A DNA stretch of 64,000 bases from Candidatus Thiothrix anitrata (lineage in GTDB: Bacteria; Pseudomonadota; Gammaproteobacteria; Thiotrichales; Thiotrichaceae), in assembly GCF_017901155.1 (NCBI RefSeq), contig NZ_CP072800.1, forward strand, positions 1,763,283-1,827,282. The letters are read 5' to 3'. A program made the position numbers and the translations under genes. Numbering within the stretch: position 1 is the first letter of the stretch; each line of letters begins with the position of its first letter. Of the stretch, positions 1 to 9,018 are shown piece after piece. The notes beneath the pieces are model-generated. The model was not told the origin of the DNA. It saw only the letters and a program-made list of their open reading frames with translations, and ran no database searches.

Positions 1-355
1 GGCGGCTTCAATTTTGCTGGGGTCGATATTGAAAGTGTTGGGATCAATATCAACAAAGATAGGGTGTGCGCCTAAATAACGGATGACTTCGGCGGTGGCA
101 GTGAAGGTGTAGGGTGTGGTGATGACTTCATCGCCTGCGCTGATGCCTATGGCTTCGAGTGCTAAATGTAAGCCAGCAGTGGCTGAGTTGACGGAAATGG
201 CTTCACAATTGCCACCGATGAATTCTGCGAAGTCGGATTCAAAGCGTTTGGTTTTTGTCCGGTTGTTACCAGCCGGAACGTAAAGCATCAACGACTTCGT
301 TAATTTCGGCTTCATCAATGTCGGGAAGTGCAAAAGGTATAAATGTGCTATTCAT
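1..355 (-). pseudogene. DegT/DnrJ/EryC1 sugar aminotransferase, N-terminal part, frameshifted and cut by window edge
   Basis: Reading leftward from ATG 353-355 gives [18 protein letters not shown], a typical start for PLP-dependent nucleotide-sugar aminotransferases. The frame hits a stop right after SGW. Restoring one base there and a second base a few codons later (both within 256-275) gives the expected [13 protein letters not shown] and then an open frame to the window edge, including [13 protein letters not shown] and [14 protein letters not shown]. The start codon directly abuts the stop of the upstream GNAT gene (TAAATG), so the two are co-translated. An acetyltransferase plus aminotransferase pair fits synthesis of an N-acetylated 4-amino sugar. 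The catalytic lysine lies outside the window. The two single-base losses may be sequencing errors rather than decay. Confidence 0.7.
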
Positions 356-987
356 TTAGGTTTCTTTGTCTGTAAAGTGATAAGTATAAATTGACATTTT
401 TCGACTAGGATACTGTATGAAGTCTGAAGTATGTTTGAATTTATTCTTTTTGTAGAAGTCTATCACTGCTTTGTTGGAGCTATTATTATCTGTAGTGATG
501 AAAACTCCTTTTTTGCTAGATGAGTATTTTTCTTGTTTAATGTATTCATTAAGTAGTCTGCTGCCCACTCCTTTTCTGCTGGCTTGCTCATGTACTGCTA
601 ATGAGTATATTTCTCCAAAATCATGTTGGTTTACGTTAGAGTTGGCTTGTTTTTTTGTTAAAATTGAAAATGATTTCACAATTATTTTTTTTAAAATTTT
701 TTCTTCTTTTAAAATGGATTTTATTAGTGGGATTAATAAGGTCGGTATGCGTTTAAGTAGTTGGCTGTAAAAATTTTTTGTTTCATTGGATCCGCAGATA
801 AAACCTAATATTTGATCGGAATCCTCTTTTGCGCAAAGAATTGTTGATTTTGTTTGATTGGTAAAAGAGAATAATATTCTTTTAAAAAAGAAGAGCCTAG
901 TTTTGTTGTAAAGCTATCTGGAAATGCTGATAGGTGAATTTTTACAATGTTGCTTATATCTTCTATCGTTGCTTTTTGTATATTCAT
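356..987 (-). pseudogene. GNAT-family N-acetyltransferase, one frameshift
   Basis: The N-terminal part (805-987, MNIQKATIEDISNIVKIHLS) and the C-terminal part (about 356-850) are in different frames but together form one GNAT fold. After the shift the frame reads STILCAKEDSDQILGFICG, the usual strand beta4, and then LAVHEQASRKGVGSRLL, the acetyl-CoA binding motif (R/Q-x-x-G-x-G/A). The shift lies at about 835-860. The gene sits 12 bp after the GT4 gene and abuts the DegT aminotransferase, so it probably acetylates an amino sugar for the polysaccharide. The substrate cannot be told from sequence. The single shift may be a sequencing error. Confidence 0.7.
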
Positions 988-999
988 TTTTCTGTATTT

Positions 1000-2180
1000 T
1001 TAACTGGTGATGGTCTTGAAAAGATTAGCTAGTAATTTTTCTCTTGAGTTTGATTTTAAGTAGTAGGAATATATATTATCTTCGTCTAATTCATTTTTTA
1101 ACTGACTAAGGTTTCTTAGCGTGTTTATGATGTTGCTTTTATCGTTTGTATAGCAATATGCACCAATTTTTTCTTTGTGGATAATTTTTTCTAATTCTGT
1201 ATTCTTATCAGAAATACAAATAATGGGTATTCCTTCGGCTAAATAAGTGTTGATTTTGCTAGGGCTTGCATAAAGTGACATTGTTGGTATTAAGCTGACA
1301 ACGCCAAAATCGTGATTAGCAATTATTTCTCCAATTTCTTTGGATGTTACCGATGGTAGTAATTTTATTTTATTCTGATTTTTATGGTTGTTTATCATTT
1401 TCGATATATGTTTTTTTGAAGCCCCTTCTCCTATTATTGTTAGTGAAGTATTTGAAATTTCTTCATTTAATAAGATGTCCACTAATAATTCTAAGTTCTG
1501 AAATATTCCTATGTTTCCAGCATATATAAGTTTTACTTCACTAGTTTTTGATTTTTTCTTTTTAGAGCGCGAGCTGACATGAGGGATGTAATTGTCAGCT
1601 ACAAATATGTTTTTATTGCTTGTTTTATGGTGTAATGTATCTTTCATTTCCTCTGATAAAGTAATTATCTTATCGGCATTTTTAAGAGAAAACTTTTCAA
1701 GTTTCTGAAGAAAAAAATCAAAAATACCGCTTCTTCCTGCCGCTTGCATAGCCTCTGGATGTATATCTTGACAATGGTATATAAAGCTAAATCTATTGAA
1801 ACCTATCATTTTTGCAAGAGCTATCGAAAATGGCATAATGACTGGCGGTGTAGAGGGAGTAATGATGTAACAATTTTTTTTAGTAATTGATATAAAAAAG
1901 AGGCAATGGCAAACCAGATATAGAATAATGATTTTGATGAAAACATTTTTTTAATATGTGTGATCTCTAGTTTCCTTAATTGTTCTATTTTATTGATTGC
2001 AGCTATTTGTTCTTCGTCTTGTTCAAATGTAACAATTTCTACTGTGCATTTCCTATCTATTAGATATGATGAAATTTCTTTTATAATCTGCGCATATGGT
2101 ATGTTTTCAGGATAGAAGCTAAAAAAGATAAAAATAAAGTGCAAGGATTTTTCATATCGTTTAATATTTTTTCCAAACAA
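1000..2180 (-). pseudogene. GT4 glycosyltransferase (WbuB-like), one frameshift in an 8-base homopolymer
   Basis: The N-terminal segment (1821-2180) and the larger C-terminal segment (1000-1836) belong to one family 4 glycosyltransferase. The correct junction reads NCYIITPSTPPVIMPFSIAL, which matches the GT-B N-terminal domain; it is reached by changing the length of the run of eight T at 1874-1881. The C-terminal half has the donor-site segment SPSKINTYLAEGIPIICISD. It directly follows capE-capF-capG in the operon, where WbuB-type enzymes transfer L-FucNAc; that acceptor/donor role is inferred from position. It starts inside the last codons of capG (20-bp overlap). The gene is AT-rich. A homopolymer sequencing error is the likeliest cause of the break. 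Confidence 0.75.
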
Positions 2181-3294
2181 TACGGTTCACATAATCCGTA
2201 TAGCTATGAATAATCCGCACAACCTTTTCGGCAACATTCGGCATACTGTAATCACCCACTGGGCGTAGTGTGCGTTCAGTATTGCCTCGTGCCTGTGACT
2301 CCAGCACGAACAAGGCTTGCATGACCCGTTCTGTTTCTAAGCCCACCATCATAACCGATGCTTCTTCCATCCCTTCAGGGCGTTCGTGGGCTTCGCGTAT
2401 GTTGAGGGCAGGAAAGTTTAAAATGGAGGATTCTTCCGTAATCGTGCCGCTGTCAGATAACACCGCTTTGGCGGTCATTTGCAGTTTGTTGTAATCCTTA
2501 AAGCCTAAAGGTTTCAGCAAGCGCACTAACGGGTGGAAGCTGATAGTCATCGCATCAACACGCTTTTGAGTGCGTGGGTGAGTCGAGACAATCACCGGAT
2601 AACCGTAATGTTCTGCCACGGTATTGAGGACGTTGACCAACTTCAGGAAGTTTTTGTCAGAGTCAATGTTTTCTTCACGGTGCGCACTGACTACGAAAAA
2701 CTGACCTTCGCTAAGTTCCAAGCGGCTTAGTATTTCAGAGGCTTCAATGCCTGCTCGGTAGTGGTTCAGCACTTCAAACATTGGGCTGCCGGTTTTAATC
2801 ACCATATCGGGTGGCAAGCCTTCGCGTAACAGGTATTCACGCGCAATGCTGCTGTAGGTGAGGTTAATGTCGGCGGTGTGGTCGACGATACGGCGGTTGA
2901 TTTCTTCGGGGACGCGCTGGTCAAAACAACGGTTGCCTGCTTCCATGTGGAATACGGGAATTTTGCGGCGTTTGGCGGGAATCACTGCCATGCAGCTATT
3001 GGTGTCGCCTAGCACCAGCATCGCGTCCGGTTTGACTTCAGCAAGTGCCTGATCCACGCCGATAATGACTTTACCGATGGTTTCCGCACCGGATGCGCCT
3101 GCGGCTTGCAGGAAGTAATCGGGTTTGCGTACTTCCAGATCGTCAAAGAATATCTGGTTGAGTTCGTAATCGTAGTTCTGCCCGGTATGCACCAGAACGT
3201 GGTCACAGTACTGGTCGAGTTTTGCCATGACCCGTGACAGGCGGATGATTTCCGGGCGAGTGCCGACCACGGTCATTACTTTTAACTTTTTCAT
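2161..3294 (-). CDS. capG: UDP-N-acetylglucosamine 2-epimerase family, UDP-L-FucNAc synthase CapG/FnlC
   Basis: 377-residue non-hydrolysing 2-epimerase of the WecB/CapG family. It opens with MKKLKVMTVVGTRPEIIRLS and contains HTGQNYDYELNQIFF, LGDTNSC, HMEAGNRCFDQRVPEEINRR and SDSGTITEESSILNFPAL, all family signatures. It follows capE and capF with 1-2 bp spacing, so it should carry out the last step, converting UDP-N-acetyl-L-pneumosamine to UDP-N-acetyl-L-fucosamine. ATG 3294 is chosen over an in-frame upstream start at 3438, because the extra 48 residues lie inside capF and resemble nothing in the family. WecB-type activity on UDP-GlcNAc is the alternative, but gene order favours CapG. Confidence 0.9.
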   Translation of the reverse strand: MKKLKVMTVVGTRPEIIRLSRVMAKLDQYCDHVLVHTGQNYDYELNQIFFDDLEVRKPDYFLQAAGASGAETIGKVIIGVDQALAEVKPDAMLVLGDTNSCMAVIPAKRRKIPVFHMEAGNRCFDQRVPEEINRRIVDHTADINLTYSSIAREYLLREGLPPDMVIKTGSPMFEVLNHYRAGIEASEILSRLELSEGQFFVVSAHREENIDSDKNFLKLVNVLNTVAEHYGYPVIVSTHPRTQKRVDAMTISFHPLVRLLKPLGFKDYNKLQMTAKAVLSDSGTITEESSILNFPALNIREAHERPEGMEEASVMMVGLETERVMQALFVLESQARGNTERTLRPVGDYSMPNVAEKVVRIIHSYTDYVNRIVWKKY

Positions 3295-3295
3295 A

Positions 3296-4486
3296 TCAAA
3301 CCTGATGTGCGTAAGTATCGGGGTGTTCGCGGTCAAATTGTTCGTTTGCCCACAGCATGACGACCATTTCATCTGTACCGATATTGGTAATATCGTGCGC
3401 CCAGCCGGGGATGGTTTCGACAATTTGCGGGTTGTCACCGTCGGTTTCTAGCGTGAAGGTTTCATCGGTGAGGATGTGCCGAAAACCAAAGCGGGCTTTG
3501 CCTTTAATCACCAGAAACTTTTCGGTTTTGGTGTGGTGATAGTGTCCACCACGGGTAATGCCGGGGTGGGCTGTGAAAAAGGAGAATTGCCCCGCATCGG
3601 GGGTTTTGAGCATTTCCACGAAGACACCGCGTTGATCACCGTATTTCGGGACGCTGTAAGCAAAGTCTGTTGTCGGTAAATAGCTGACATAGGTGGAATA
3701 TAACGCCCGTAATAACCCTGTGCCGACTTTAGGGGTGATCAAGGTGTTACGGCTGTTGCGGAAGCCTTCGATTTGTTGAGCGAGTTCGCCTACCGTAGTT
3801 TGGTATTCGGGGGCGATGACCCTCACCCCAATCCCTCTCCCAGAGGTAGAGGGGCTAAGAAAAACAAGCTCTTGCTCCCCCTCTACCTCTGGGAGAGGGG
3901 GCCGGGGGGTGAGGGTCTTCGAGGTCGTATGTTGTAACACTTGAATGAAATCACTGACCACATCATCGACATGTACCAGTGTGATGGGTGCGTTCGGGTC
4001 ATTGATGTTAATCGGCAAACCATTGGCGATGTTATGGCAGAAAGTCGCTACCGCTGAGTTGTAGTTGGGTTTGCACCATTTGCCGAAGACATTAGGTAAG
4101 CGGTAGATGTAAACGTTTGCACCCGTTTGCTCGGCATACTGCCGTAAAGCGTCTTCGGCGGCGCGTTTGCTGCTACCGTAGGGATTGTCTAGGGCTGCTT
4201 GGGTGGAGGAGGCGAACAAGACGGGAATCGTGCGCTGGGTGTCGGTGAGAATCCGGCTCAGAGTGGTGGTTAACCCTGTGTTGCCCGTGACAAATTCTTC
4301 CGGTGACAACGGACGGTTGATACCCGCCAAATGGATAATGGCATCGGCGGCGGCAACCAGCTCAGGGAGTTCCTGTTCGGTGTTTTGCCGCGAGAAACGT
4401 AGGGCTTCCATATCCGCCATTTCTGCGAAGCGGGCTAACAGGTTTTTGCCGATAAACCCGTCTGCGCCAGTGACTAAGACTTTCAC
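3296..4486 (-). CDS. capF: Bifunctional UDP-2-acetamido-2,6-dideoxy-hexulose epimerase/reductase CapF/FnlB
   Basis: 396 residues. An N-terminal short-chain dehydrogenase domain (TGADGFIG at residues 6-13, SSTQAALDNPYGSSKRAAED) is followed by a C-terminal cupin (about 265-396) with HPGITRGGHYHHTKTEKFLV, the metal-binding histidine motif. This is the CapF architecture, the second step from UDP-GlcNAc to UDP-L-FucNAc. Between the domains lies a foreign stretch encoded by a palindromic repeat (3818-3917), giving LTPRPPLPEVEGEQ and SPSTSGRGIGVRV; the protein is longer than typical CapF by about this amount. The frame is kept, so the enzyme may still work. It sits between capE and capG with almost no spacing. 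Confidence 0.9.
   Translation of the reverse strand: MKVLVTGADGFIGKNLLARFAEMADMEALRFSRQNTEQELPELVAAADAIIHLAGINRPLSPEEFVTGNTGLTTTLSRILTDTQRTIPVLFASSTQAALDNPYGSSKRAAEDALRQYAEQTGANVYIYRLPNVFGKWCKPNYNSAVATFCHNIANGLPININDPNAPITLVHVDDVVSDFIQVLQHTTSKTLTPRPPLPEVEGEQELVFLSPSTSGRGIGVRVIAPEYQTTVGELAQQIEGFRNSRNTLITPKVGTGLLRALYSTYVSYLPTTDFAYSVPKYGDQRGVFVEMLKTPDAGQFSFFTAHPGITRGGHYHHTKTEKFLVIKGKARFGFRHILTDETFTLETDGDNPQIVETIPGWAHDITNIGTDEMVVMLWANEQFDREHPDTYAHQV
3818..3917. repeat. Palindromic repeat element inserted in frame within capF
   Basis: About 100 bp flanked by GACCCTCACCCC and GGGGTGAGGGTC, with inner arms CCCTCTCCCAGAGGTAGAGG and CCTCTACCTCTGGGAGAGGG around a spacer of about 20 bases. The left arm, with its TAAGAAAAACAA tail, matches an element in the ugd leader (25583-25632), so this is a dispersed family. 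Here it is translated as a proline-rich linker inside CapF. Confidence 0.85.
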
Positions 4487-4491
4487 GGTGT

Positions 4492-5526
4492 TTATTCCTC
4501 TGGCTGAACGTATTCGCCGCGTTCTAAGGCTTTAACAAACGTCAGTTTGCGTAGCAGGGTTTTCATGCCTTCTACATCCAAACGGGTGGTGTTGTGGGAG
4601 TTGTAGTCTTCTATGGTGGCAATGCGGGATTCGCCTTCTTCCACAAATTTGCTGTAGTTGAGGTCACGCAAATCGGGGGGAATGCGGTAGTAGTCGCCCA
4701 TGTCTTCGGCGGCGAGCATTTCTTCTCGGCTGAGCAGGGCTTCATACAGTTTTTCACCGTGGCGTGTGCCGATCATGCGGACTTCATGGTTGGGTTTATC
4801 CATGATGCCTAGGAGTGCTTGAGCGAGGACTTCAATGGTGGCTGCGGGGGCTTTTTGTACGAAAATGTCGCCGTTTTGTCCGTGTTCAAAGGCATATAGC
4901 ACTAAGTCTACCGCATCTTCCAAGGTCATCATGAAGCGGGTCATGTTGGGGTCGGTGATGGTGATTGGCTTACCAGCGAGGATTTGATCGACGAAAAGTG
5001 GAATGACTGAGCCACGGGAGGCCATGACGTTACCGTAGCGGGTGCTACAGATCGTGGTTTGTGTGCCTTTCAGGTTACGTGATTTCGCCACGATGACTTT
5101 TTCCATCATCGCTTTGGAGATACCCATAGCATTGATGGGGTAAACTGCCTTATCGGTGCTGAGGCAGACCACACGTTTTACCTGATTTTGAATGGCGGCT
5201 TCCAAGACATTTTCAGTTCCCATGACATTGGTTTTGACGGCTTCTATGGGGTGAAATTCGCAGGAGGGGACTTGTTTTAGTGCAGCGGCGTGGAAGATGT
5301 AATCGACTCCACGGCTGGCATTTAGAATGCTTTGGTAGTCGCGCACATCACCGATGTAGAATTTCAGTTTGGTATTAGAATACTTCTTTCGCATGTCATC
5401 CTGTTTTTTCTCGTCACGGCTGAAAATGCGGATTTCTTCAAAGTCAGTTTGGAGAAAACGGCGCAGGACGGCATTGCCAAAAGATCCTGTACCACCTGTT
5501 ACAAGTAATTTTTTTGAATGATTCAT
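4492..5526 (-). CDS. capE: UDP-N-acetylglucosamine 4,6-dehydratase (5-inverting) CapE/FnlA
   Basis: 344-residue short-chain dehydrogenase with the NAD-binding TGGTGSFG (residues 10-17). In place of the usual YxxxK it has M134-G-I-S-K138 preceded by S123, the atypical Met-containing active site characteristic of CapE/FnlA. It converts UDP-GlcNAc to the 4-keto-6-deoxy-L-arabino intermediate, the first step to UDP-L-FucNAc. CapF and CapG follow immediately, 5 bp and 1 bp apart. The N-terminal region SRDEKKQDDMRKKY is conserved in the family. The start ATG 5526 is preceded by a short AT-rich gap after the GT4 gene. Confidence 0.93.
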   Translation of the reverse strand: MNHSKKLLVTGGTGSFGNAVLRRFLQTDFEEIRIFSRDEKKQDDMRKKYSNTKLKFYIGDVRDYQSILNASRGVDYIFHAAALKQVPSCEFHPIEAVKTNVMGTENVLEAAIQNQVKRVVCLSTDKAVYPINAMGISKAMMEKVIVAKSRNLKGTQTTICSTRYGNVMASRGSVIPLFVDQILAGKPITITDPNMTRFMMTLEDAVDLVLYAFEHGQNGDIFVQKAPAATIEVLAQALLGIMDKPNHEVRMIGTRHGEKLYEALLSREEMLAAEDMGDYYRIPPDLRDLNYSKFVEEGESRIATIEDYNSHNTTRLDVEGMKTLLRKLTFVKALERGEYVQPEE

Positions 5527-5537
5527 TCTAAATATCC

Positions 5538-6752
5538 TTAAATATGGTTAGTAAGTAATTTATGGTAAATGTCCAAGATTTTTCTTGAGTTTTTTATAGG
5601 GTCAGCAGTATTGCTAGATAGCTTCTTGGCATTGATTCCCATTCTGTCTAATTCATTAGGATTGTTTAGAAAATACATGATTGCATTAGCAATTGTCTCT
5701 GGTTTATTATTGGGAATTGCTAAACCAGTTTCACCATGAATAATCGTATCGGCTTTAGGGTTTTTAACAGTAACAATTGCTGGTTTCCCAAAGAATGCTG
5801 CTTCAAAGACGGGTCTTCCAGGTGCGTCAAGTTCTGAAGGAAAGCAAATTACGTCAATTTCTTTATAAAAACTAGATGTATCATAAGAATGCCCTAAAAG
5901 TATAAATTTTTCTTCTAGTTTATTTTCTTTTATTGTCGAAAGTATTCGTTCTTTAACATTTTGCTCTATTCCTAGTAGTTTTGTGATTGCTGATATGTAA
6001 AATGGTTTTTTCGGTGGTTCGCCACCTAAAATCAAAAAAATAATCTGCTGGTTATCCTTCACTAAATTGGCAGCTTCAAGAAGATTGATAATTCCTTTTT
6101 GTTGTAGTAGATTTCCAACGAATCCTACAACAAGACTATGTTTTTTTGTTTCTTTTATATTTGTTAGCGTTGCTTGTAGTCGTTTATCTTCTTTTCTTTC
6201 ACTTATCGAATAGCTATTGTGTACTGTTAGTATGTTATCAGCTTTTGGTAGTGTGGATCTAACATTTTCATCTATTGCTAAAACGTTATTAAATTTCTTT
6301 AAGTGGTGATTTACGAATTTTGTTCTGATTGATTTCTCATTGTTGTTTTGCAATGATCTAACATGTAGTATGATGGGTTTATTGAAAATAATTTTTGCCA
6401 ATAGTGCTGGGATAATCAAGGTTATTTCATTTATATGAATAATGTCTATGCTTTTCCATCTGGCTTTTGCTTTTAATAAACAAAAAATCGTAAAAGGTAA
6501 GAATAGTACTTCTCTCAAAGCCACTATCCAACGCAAGCCTTTATAGTGGCTGTATTTTGTGTTATCTAATTGTGTGAGTCCTGTAGTGGTGATTATATTG
6601 TCGCTAATGAACTTAAAAACTTCGCAGGAGCTGCCAACTGGAACAATAATATACGGATTGACCCCATAGTTCTTCATTATTTTTATGTTTTCATACAAGC
6701 TGCGGGACGAACCTCCAAACGAACCAACTCCATGAATGTAAAGTATATTCAT
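5538..6752 (-). CDS. GT4-family glycosyltransferase
   Basis: 404 residues with a two-domain GT-B fold. The N-terminus MNILYIHGVGSFGGSSRSLY has the glycine-rich acceptor loop, VVGFVGNLLQQKGIINLLEA opens the donor domain, and ELDAPGRPVFEAAFFGKPAI holds the GT4 donor-binding E-x7-E motif. It overlaps wzy by 4 bp (ATGA type) and precedes capE. It should be a cytoplasmic enzyme adding one sugar to the lipid-linked repeat unit; the sugar is not identifiable. AT-rich, like the neighbouring wzy, which suggests this serotype-specific part was acquired separately. Confidence 0.85.
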   Translation of the reverse strand: MNILYIHGVGSFGGSSRSLYENIKIMKNYGVNPYIIVPVGSSCEVFKFISDNIITTTGLTQLDNTKYSHYKGLRWIVALREVLFLPFTIFCLLKAKARWKSIDIIHINEITLIIPALLAKIIFNKPIILHVRSLQNNNEKSIRTKFVNHHLKKFNNVLAIDENVRSTLPKADNILTVHNSYSISERKEDKRLQATLTNIKETKKHSLVVGFVGNLLQQKGIINLLEAANLVKDNQQIIFLILGGEPPKKPFYISAITKLLGIEQNVKERILSTIKENKLEEKFILLGHSYDTSSFYKEIDVICFPSELDAPGRPVFEAAFFGKPAIVTVKNPKADTIIHGETGLAIPNNKPETIANAIMYFLNNPNELDRMGINAKKLSSNTADPIKNSRKILDIYHKLLTNHI

Positions 6753-7843
6753 TTTTTTCTAAATGCCTCTATTGGGGGCTTATCGTATAATCTAATAAAA
6801 TTAAATGAGCTATTATTTTTTAATGAGATTGTGATAGCAGCCACTATATGGAATATGATAAAATACCTAGGTGCAAATATTGGTGTCATACAGAAAATAA
6901 CAGAAAAAAGAAGAAGGATATAGATTATATCCTTATTAACTTTCTTGGTTTTATATGCTATTACATATACCCATAATAGAAAATTTACCATAGAGTGTAT
7001 GGTTATAACTGTATTGTTGTAAAAGCTATCAGACAAGGTCAAGATAAAGGAAATGTTTTTTATCATTGCAAAATTTAAAAAAATTGCTTTTATAGGATAG
7101 ATTATAAAGTAGAGTCCTTTTTGACTTAGTTCGTGAAATAAGTAGAAATATCCTCCTCCCATATGGTCATCCTGTGTGTTATCTAGTACATCAAAAACTG
7201 AACTAAATTGGTTCTCGGCTAAGGAGTTGTAAAATAAAGATAAAACAAAACTGAGCATAATTATGGTTGCTATTAAATGCTCTCTAAATATCTTTATATT
7301 TAATGTAATGCCAATCGCTATTATAAAAAGTGATAGTTGCCATCTTGCTAAAAAAGCTATTAGTATCGAGAAAATGAAAAATGTAAAAAATATCTTTATG
7401 TTTCTTGATGATTGAGCATAAAAGAACATTGAAATAGATAGTAAATAAAATATCTCTTTATTTAGGAATACAAGACTGGAAAATAATATTGGTGATGAAA
7501 GTAGTAGTATTATAAGGGTTAGTTTTTTTACTTTAAAAGCTCGATTTATAAGAATAACGGAGTACAAAAAAAGAGCAATATTAATAAATGTTATTATGTA
7601 TCTATTCTTTTTTGTTATATCTAATATTAACAATGGTCCAAAATAGTTGTAGGAAAAATCAAGTCTGGAGGAATAATCATGAAAGTTTTTTTCATCATAT
7701 GCCTTCTCATAAGTCGGGGTGTCAGCGTAAAATTGTATTTTGCTCTTATCATCTAAAGAGGGATAGCCTATTGTATAGGAAAATAATAAAACAATGAATC
7801 CAATTATTAATGTAATAATCGTCAAACTTATTGAAATCTTCAT
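6749..7843 (-). CDS. wzy: Probable O-antigen/polysaccharide polymerase Wzy
   Basis: 364-residue integral membrane protein with roughly ten hydrophobic segments, starting with ISLTIITLIIGFIVLLFSYT and ending with ILLLFSVIFCMTPIFAPRYF. It has a hydrophilic stretch near DNTQDDHMGGGYFYLFHELS that could be a periplasmic loop. Sequence conservation in Wzy proteins is very low, so the call rests on topology, on being the only such multi-spanning protein besides Wzx, and on its position among glycosyltransferases. It is the most AT-rich gene of the window. Wzy would link lipid-borne repeat units in the periplasm. Confidence 0.65.
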   Translation of the reverse strand: MKISISLTIITLIIGFIVLLFSYTIGYPSLDDKSKIQFYADTPTYEKAYDEKNFHDYSSRLDFSYNYFGPLLILDITKKNRYIITFINIALFLYSVILINRAFKVKKLTLIILLLSSPILFSSLVFLNKEIFYLLSISMFFYAQSSRNIKIFFTFFIFSILIAFLARWQLSLFIIAIGITLNIKIFREHLIATIIMLSFVLSLFYNSLAENQFSSVFDVLDNTQDDHMGGGYFYLFHELSQKGLYFIIYPIKAIFLNFAMIKNISFILTLSDSFYNNTVITIHSMVNFLLWVYVIAYKTKKVNKDIIYILLLFSVIFCMTPIFAPRYFIIFHIVAAITISLKNNSSFNFIRLYDKPPIEAFRKK

Positions 7844-7866
7844 TTTTAAATATCTTAAATTTATTT

Positions 7867-9018
7867 TTAATGAACATAACGACCTTTTACGATAGACCGA
7901 TAGATATTAACAAATATCTCCCATGTAGCCTTTTCTGATGGATAAGCTGAATGAGAAATGCTAGGTCGAGCAATATATTCGTCAAGTTGTTGTCTAGTCC
8001 AATGCATTTTTTTTAGAAAGTAATTAAGGTCTGCCTCTATACCTTGTTGAGTTGGGTAGGGAATGCCTTCTAATCCTTTTATTGCCTCATCCCTTGTCAT
8101 TTGGTTTGATGCTACTAACGTTGCTAAATGAAGTTTGCGTTTATCAACGCCAAATTTTCTTGGTAGAATATAACCCTGATAAAAACGGGTAAAAATAGAT
8201 TCGTAGTGTTTGAATGGATAGCGTTTGTATCCGTAGTTAGTTTCTAATTCATTCAATGCATAAAATTTGTTATAAGGCAAATAATCTAAAAATGAAAGCC
8301 AGCGATTTCTTCTAAAATATTGGTAGTAAATATATCCAAATATGCCAATTGCAGGAAATGTATCCAAGCTTTTAATTCCATTTCTGCGAGCCAATGCGAC
8401 GATATTTTTTTTGTCGTATTTAAGCCAATTCCAACCCGGTGGCATTCGCATACCTTCCGTGGCTTGATTTGTGCCAGCAAGGATGTACTTCAAGCCGTAC
8501 TTATTTGCCTGCTGGTAGTTTACGGCTAACATAGCGTTATCATACAGTAGTTCAATATCAATCACATCAGCATCAAAAAAAGCTTGCATTAAAGCACGAT
8601 ATTCTTCCCAATCAATAACGTGAGTATAGAGATCAACACCAAGCGTGTTTACCAAGTTGGCAATATTATTTTGCGCTAATTCTGAGTTCCAACCATTATC
8701 CATATGGACAGCTAATGGGCGTAAGCCAAGACGTTTTACTTCTACCAGTGTCCAAGAACTGTCTACGCCGCCAGATACCCCGACGATGCAATCATAGGGT
8801 TTGCCGCGTCCAGCCTCTTTTATTTTGGAAACAAGCGCATTTAGACGAGCTTCTTTCTGAACAGGGTCTTCATGAATGATATGGCTAGAGCGTTCCAAAA
8901 ATTCGGTACAGTAGTTACATACTCCTTGTTCATCAAAGGTAATATCTGATGCAGTGGTATCCATGACACATCGGGTGCATTGTTGATACGCTCGTTCTTC
9001 ATTGCTGTTTGGTTTCAT
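7867..9018 (-). CDS. wbpG: N-acetyl sugar amidotransferase (WbpG/PseA/PtmG family)
   Basis: 383 residues. An N-terminal zinc-type cysteine set (C14, C17, C34, C37) is followed by a PP-loop ATP pyrophosphatase motif SGGVDS at 82-87, which adenylates the N-acetyl group of a sugar so that ammonia can form an acetamidino group. It overlaps hisF by 4 bp, and hisH follows upstream, forming the trio known from Pseudomonas O5 (WbpG-HisH2-HisF2). In Pseudomonas the substrate is a ManNAc3NAcA residue; in Campylobacter the homologue acts on legionaminic acid. Both sugars seem to be made here, so the substrate is open. Confidence 0.88.
   Translation of the reverse strand: MKPNSNEERAYQQCTRCVMDTTASDITFDEQGVCNYCTEFLERSSHIIHEDPVQKEARLNALVSKIKEAGRGKPYDCIVGVSGGVDSSWTLVEVKRLGLRPLAVHMDNGWNSELAQNNIANLVNTLGVDLYTHVIDWEEYRALMQAFFDADVIDIELLYDNAMLAVNYQQANKYGLKYILAGTNQATEGMRMPPGWNWLKYDKKNIVALARRNGIKSLDTFPAIGIFGYIYYQYFRRNRWLSFLDYLPYNKFYALNELETNYGYKRYPFKHYESIFTRFYQGYILPRKFGVDKRKLHLATLVASNQMTRDEAIKGLEGIPYPTQQGIEADLNYFLKKMHWTRQQLDEYIARPSISHSAYPSEKATWEIFVNIYRSIVKGRYVH

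Noticed and set aside
3295-3438. Longer N-terminus for CapG
   Set aside because: The extra residues overlap the capF cupin domain and match no epimerase; ATG 3294 fits the family.
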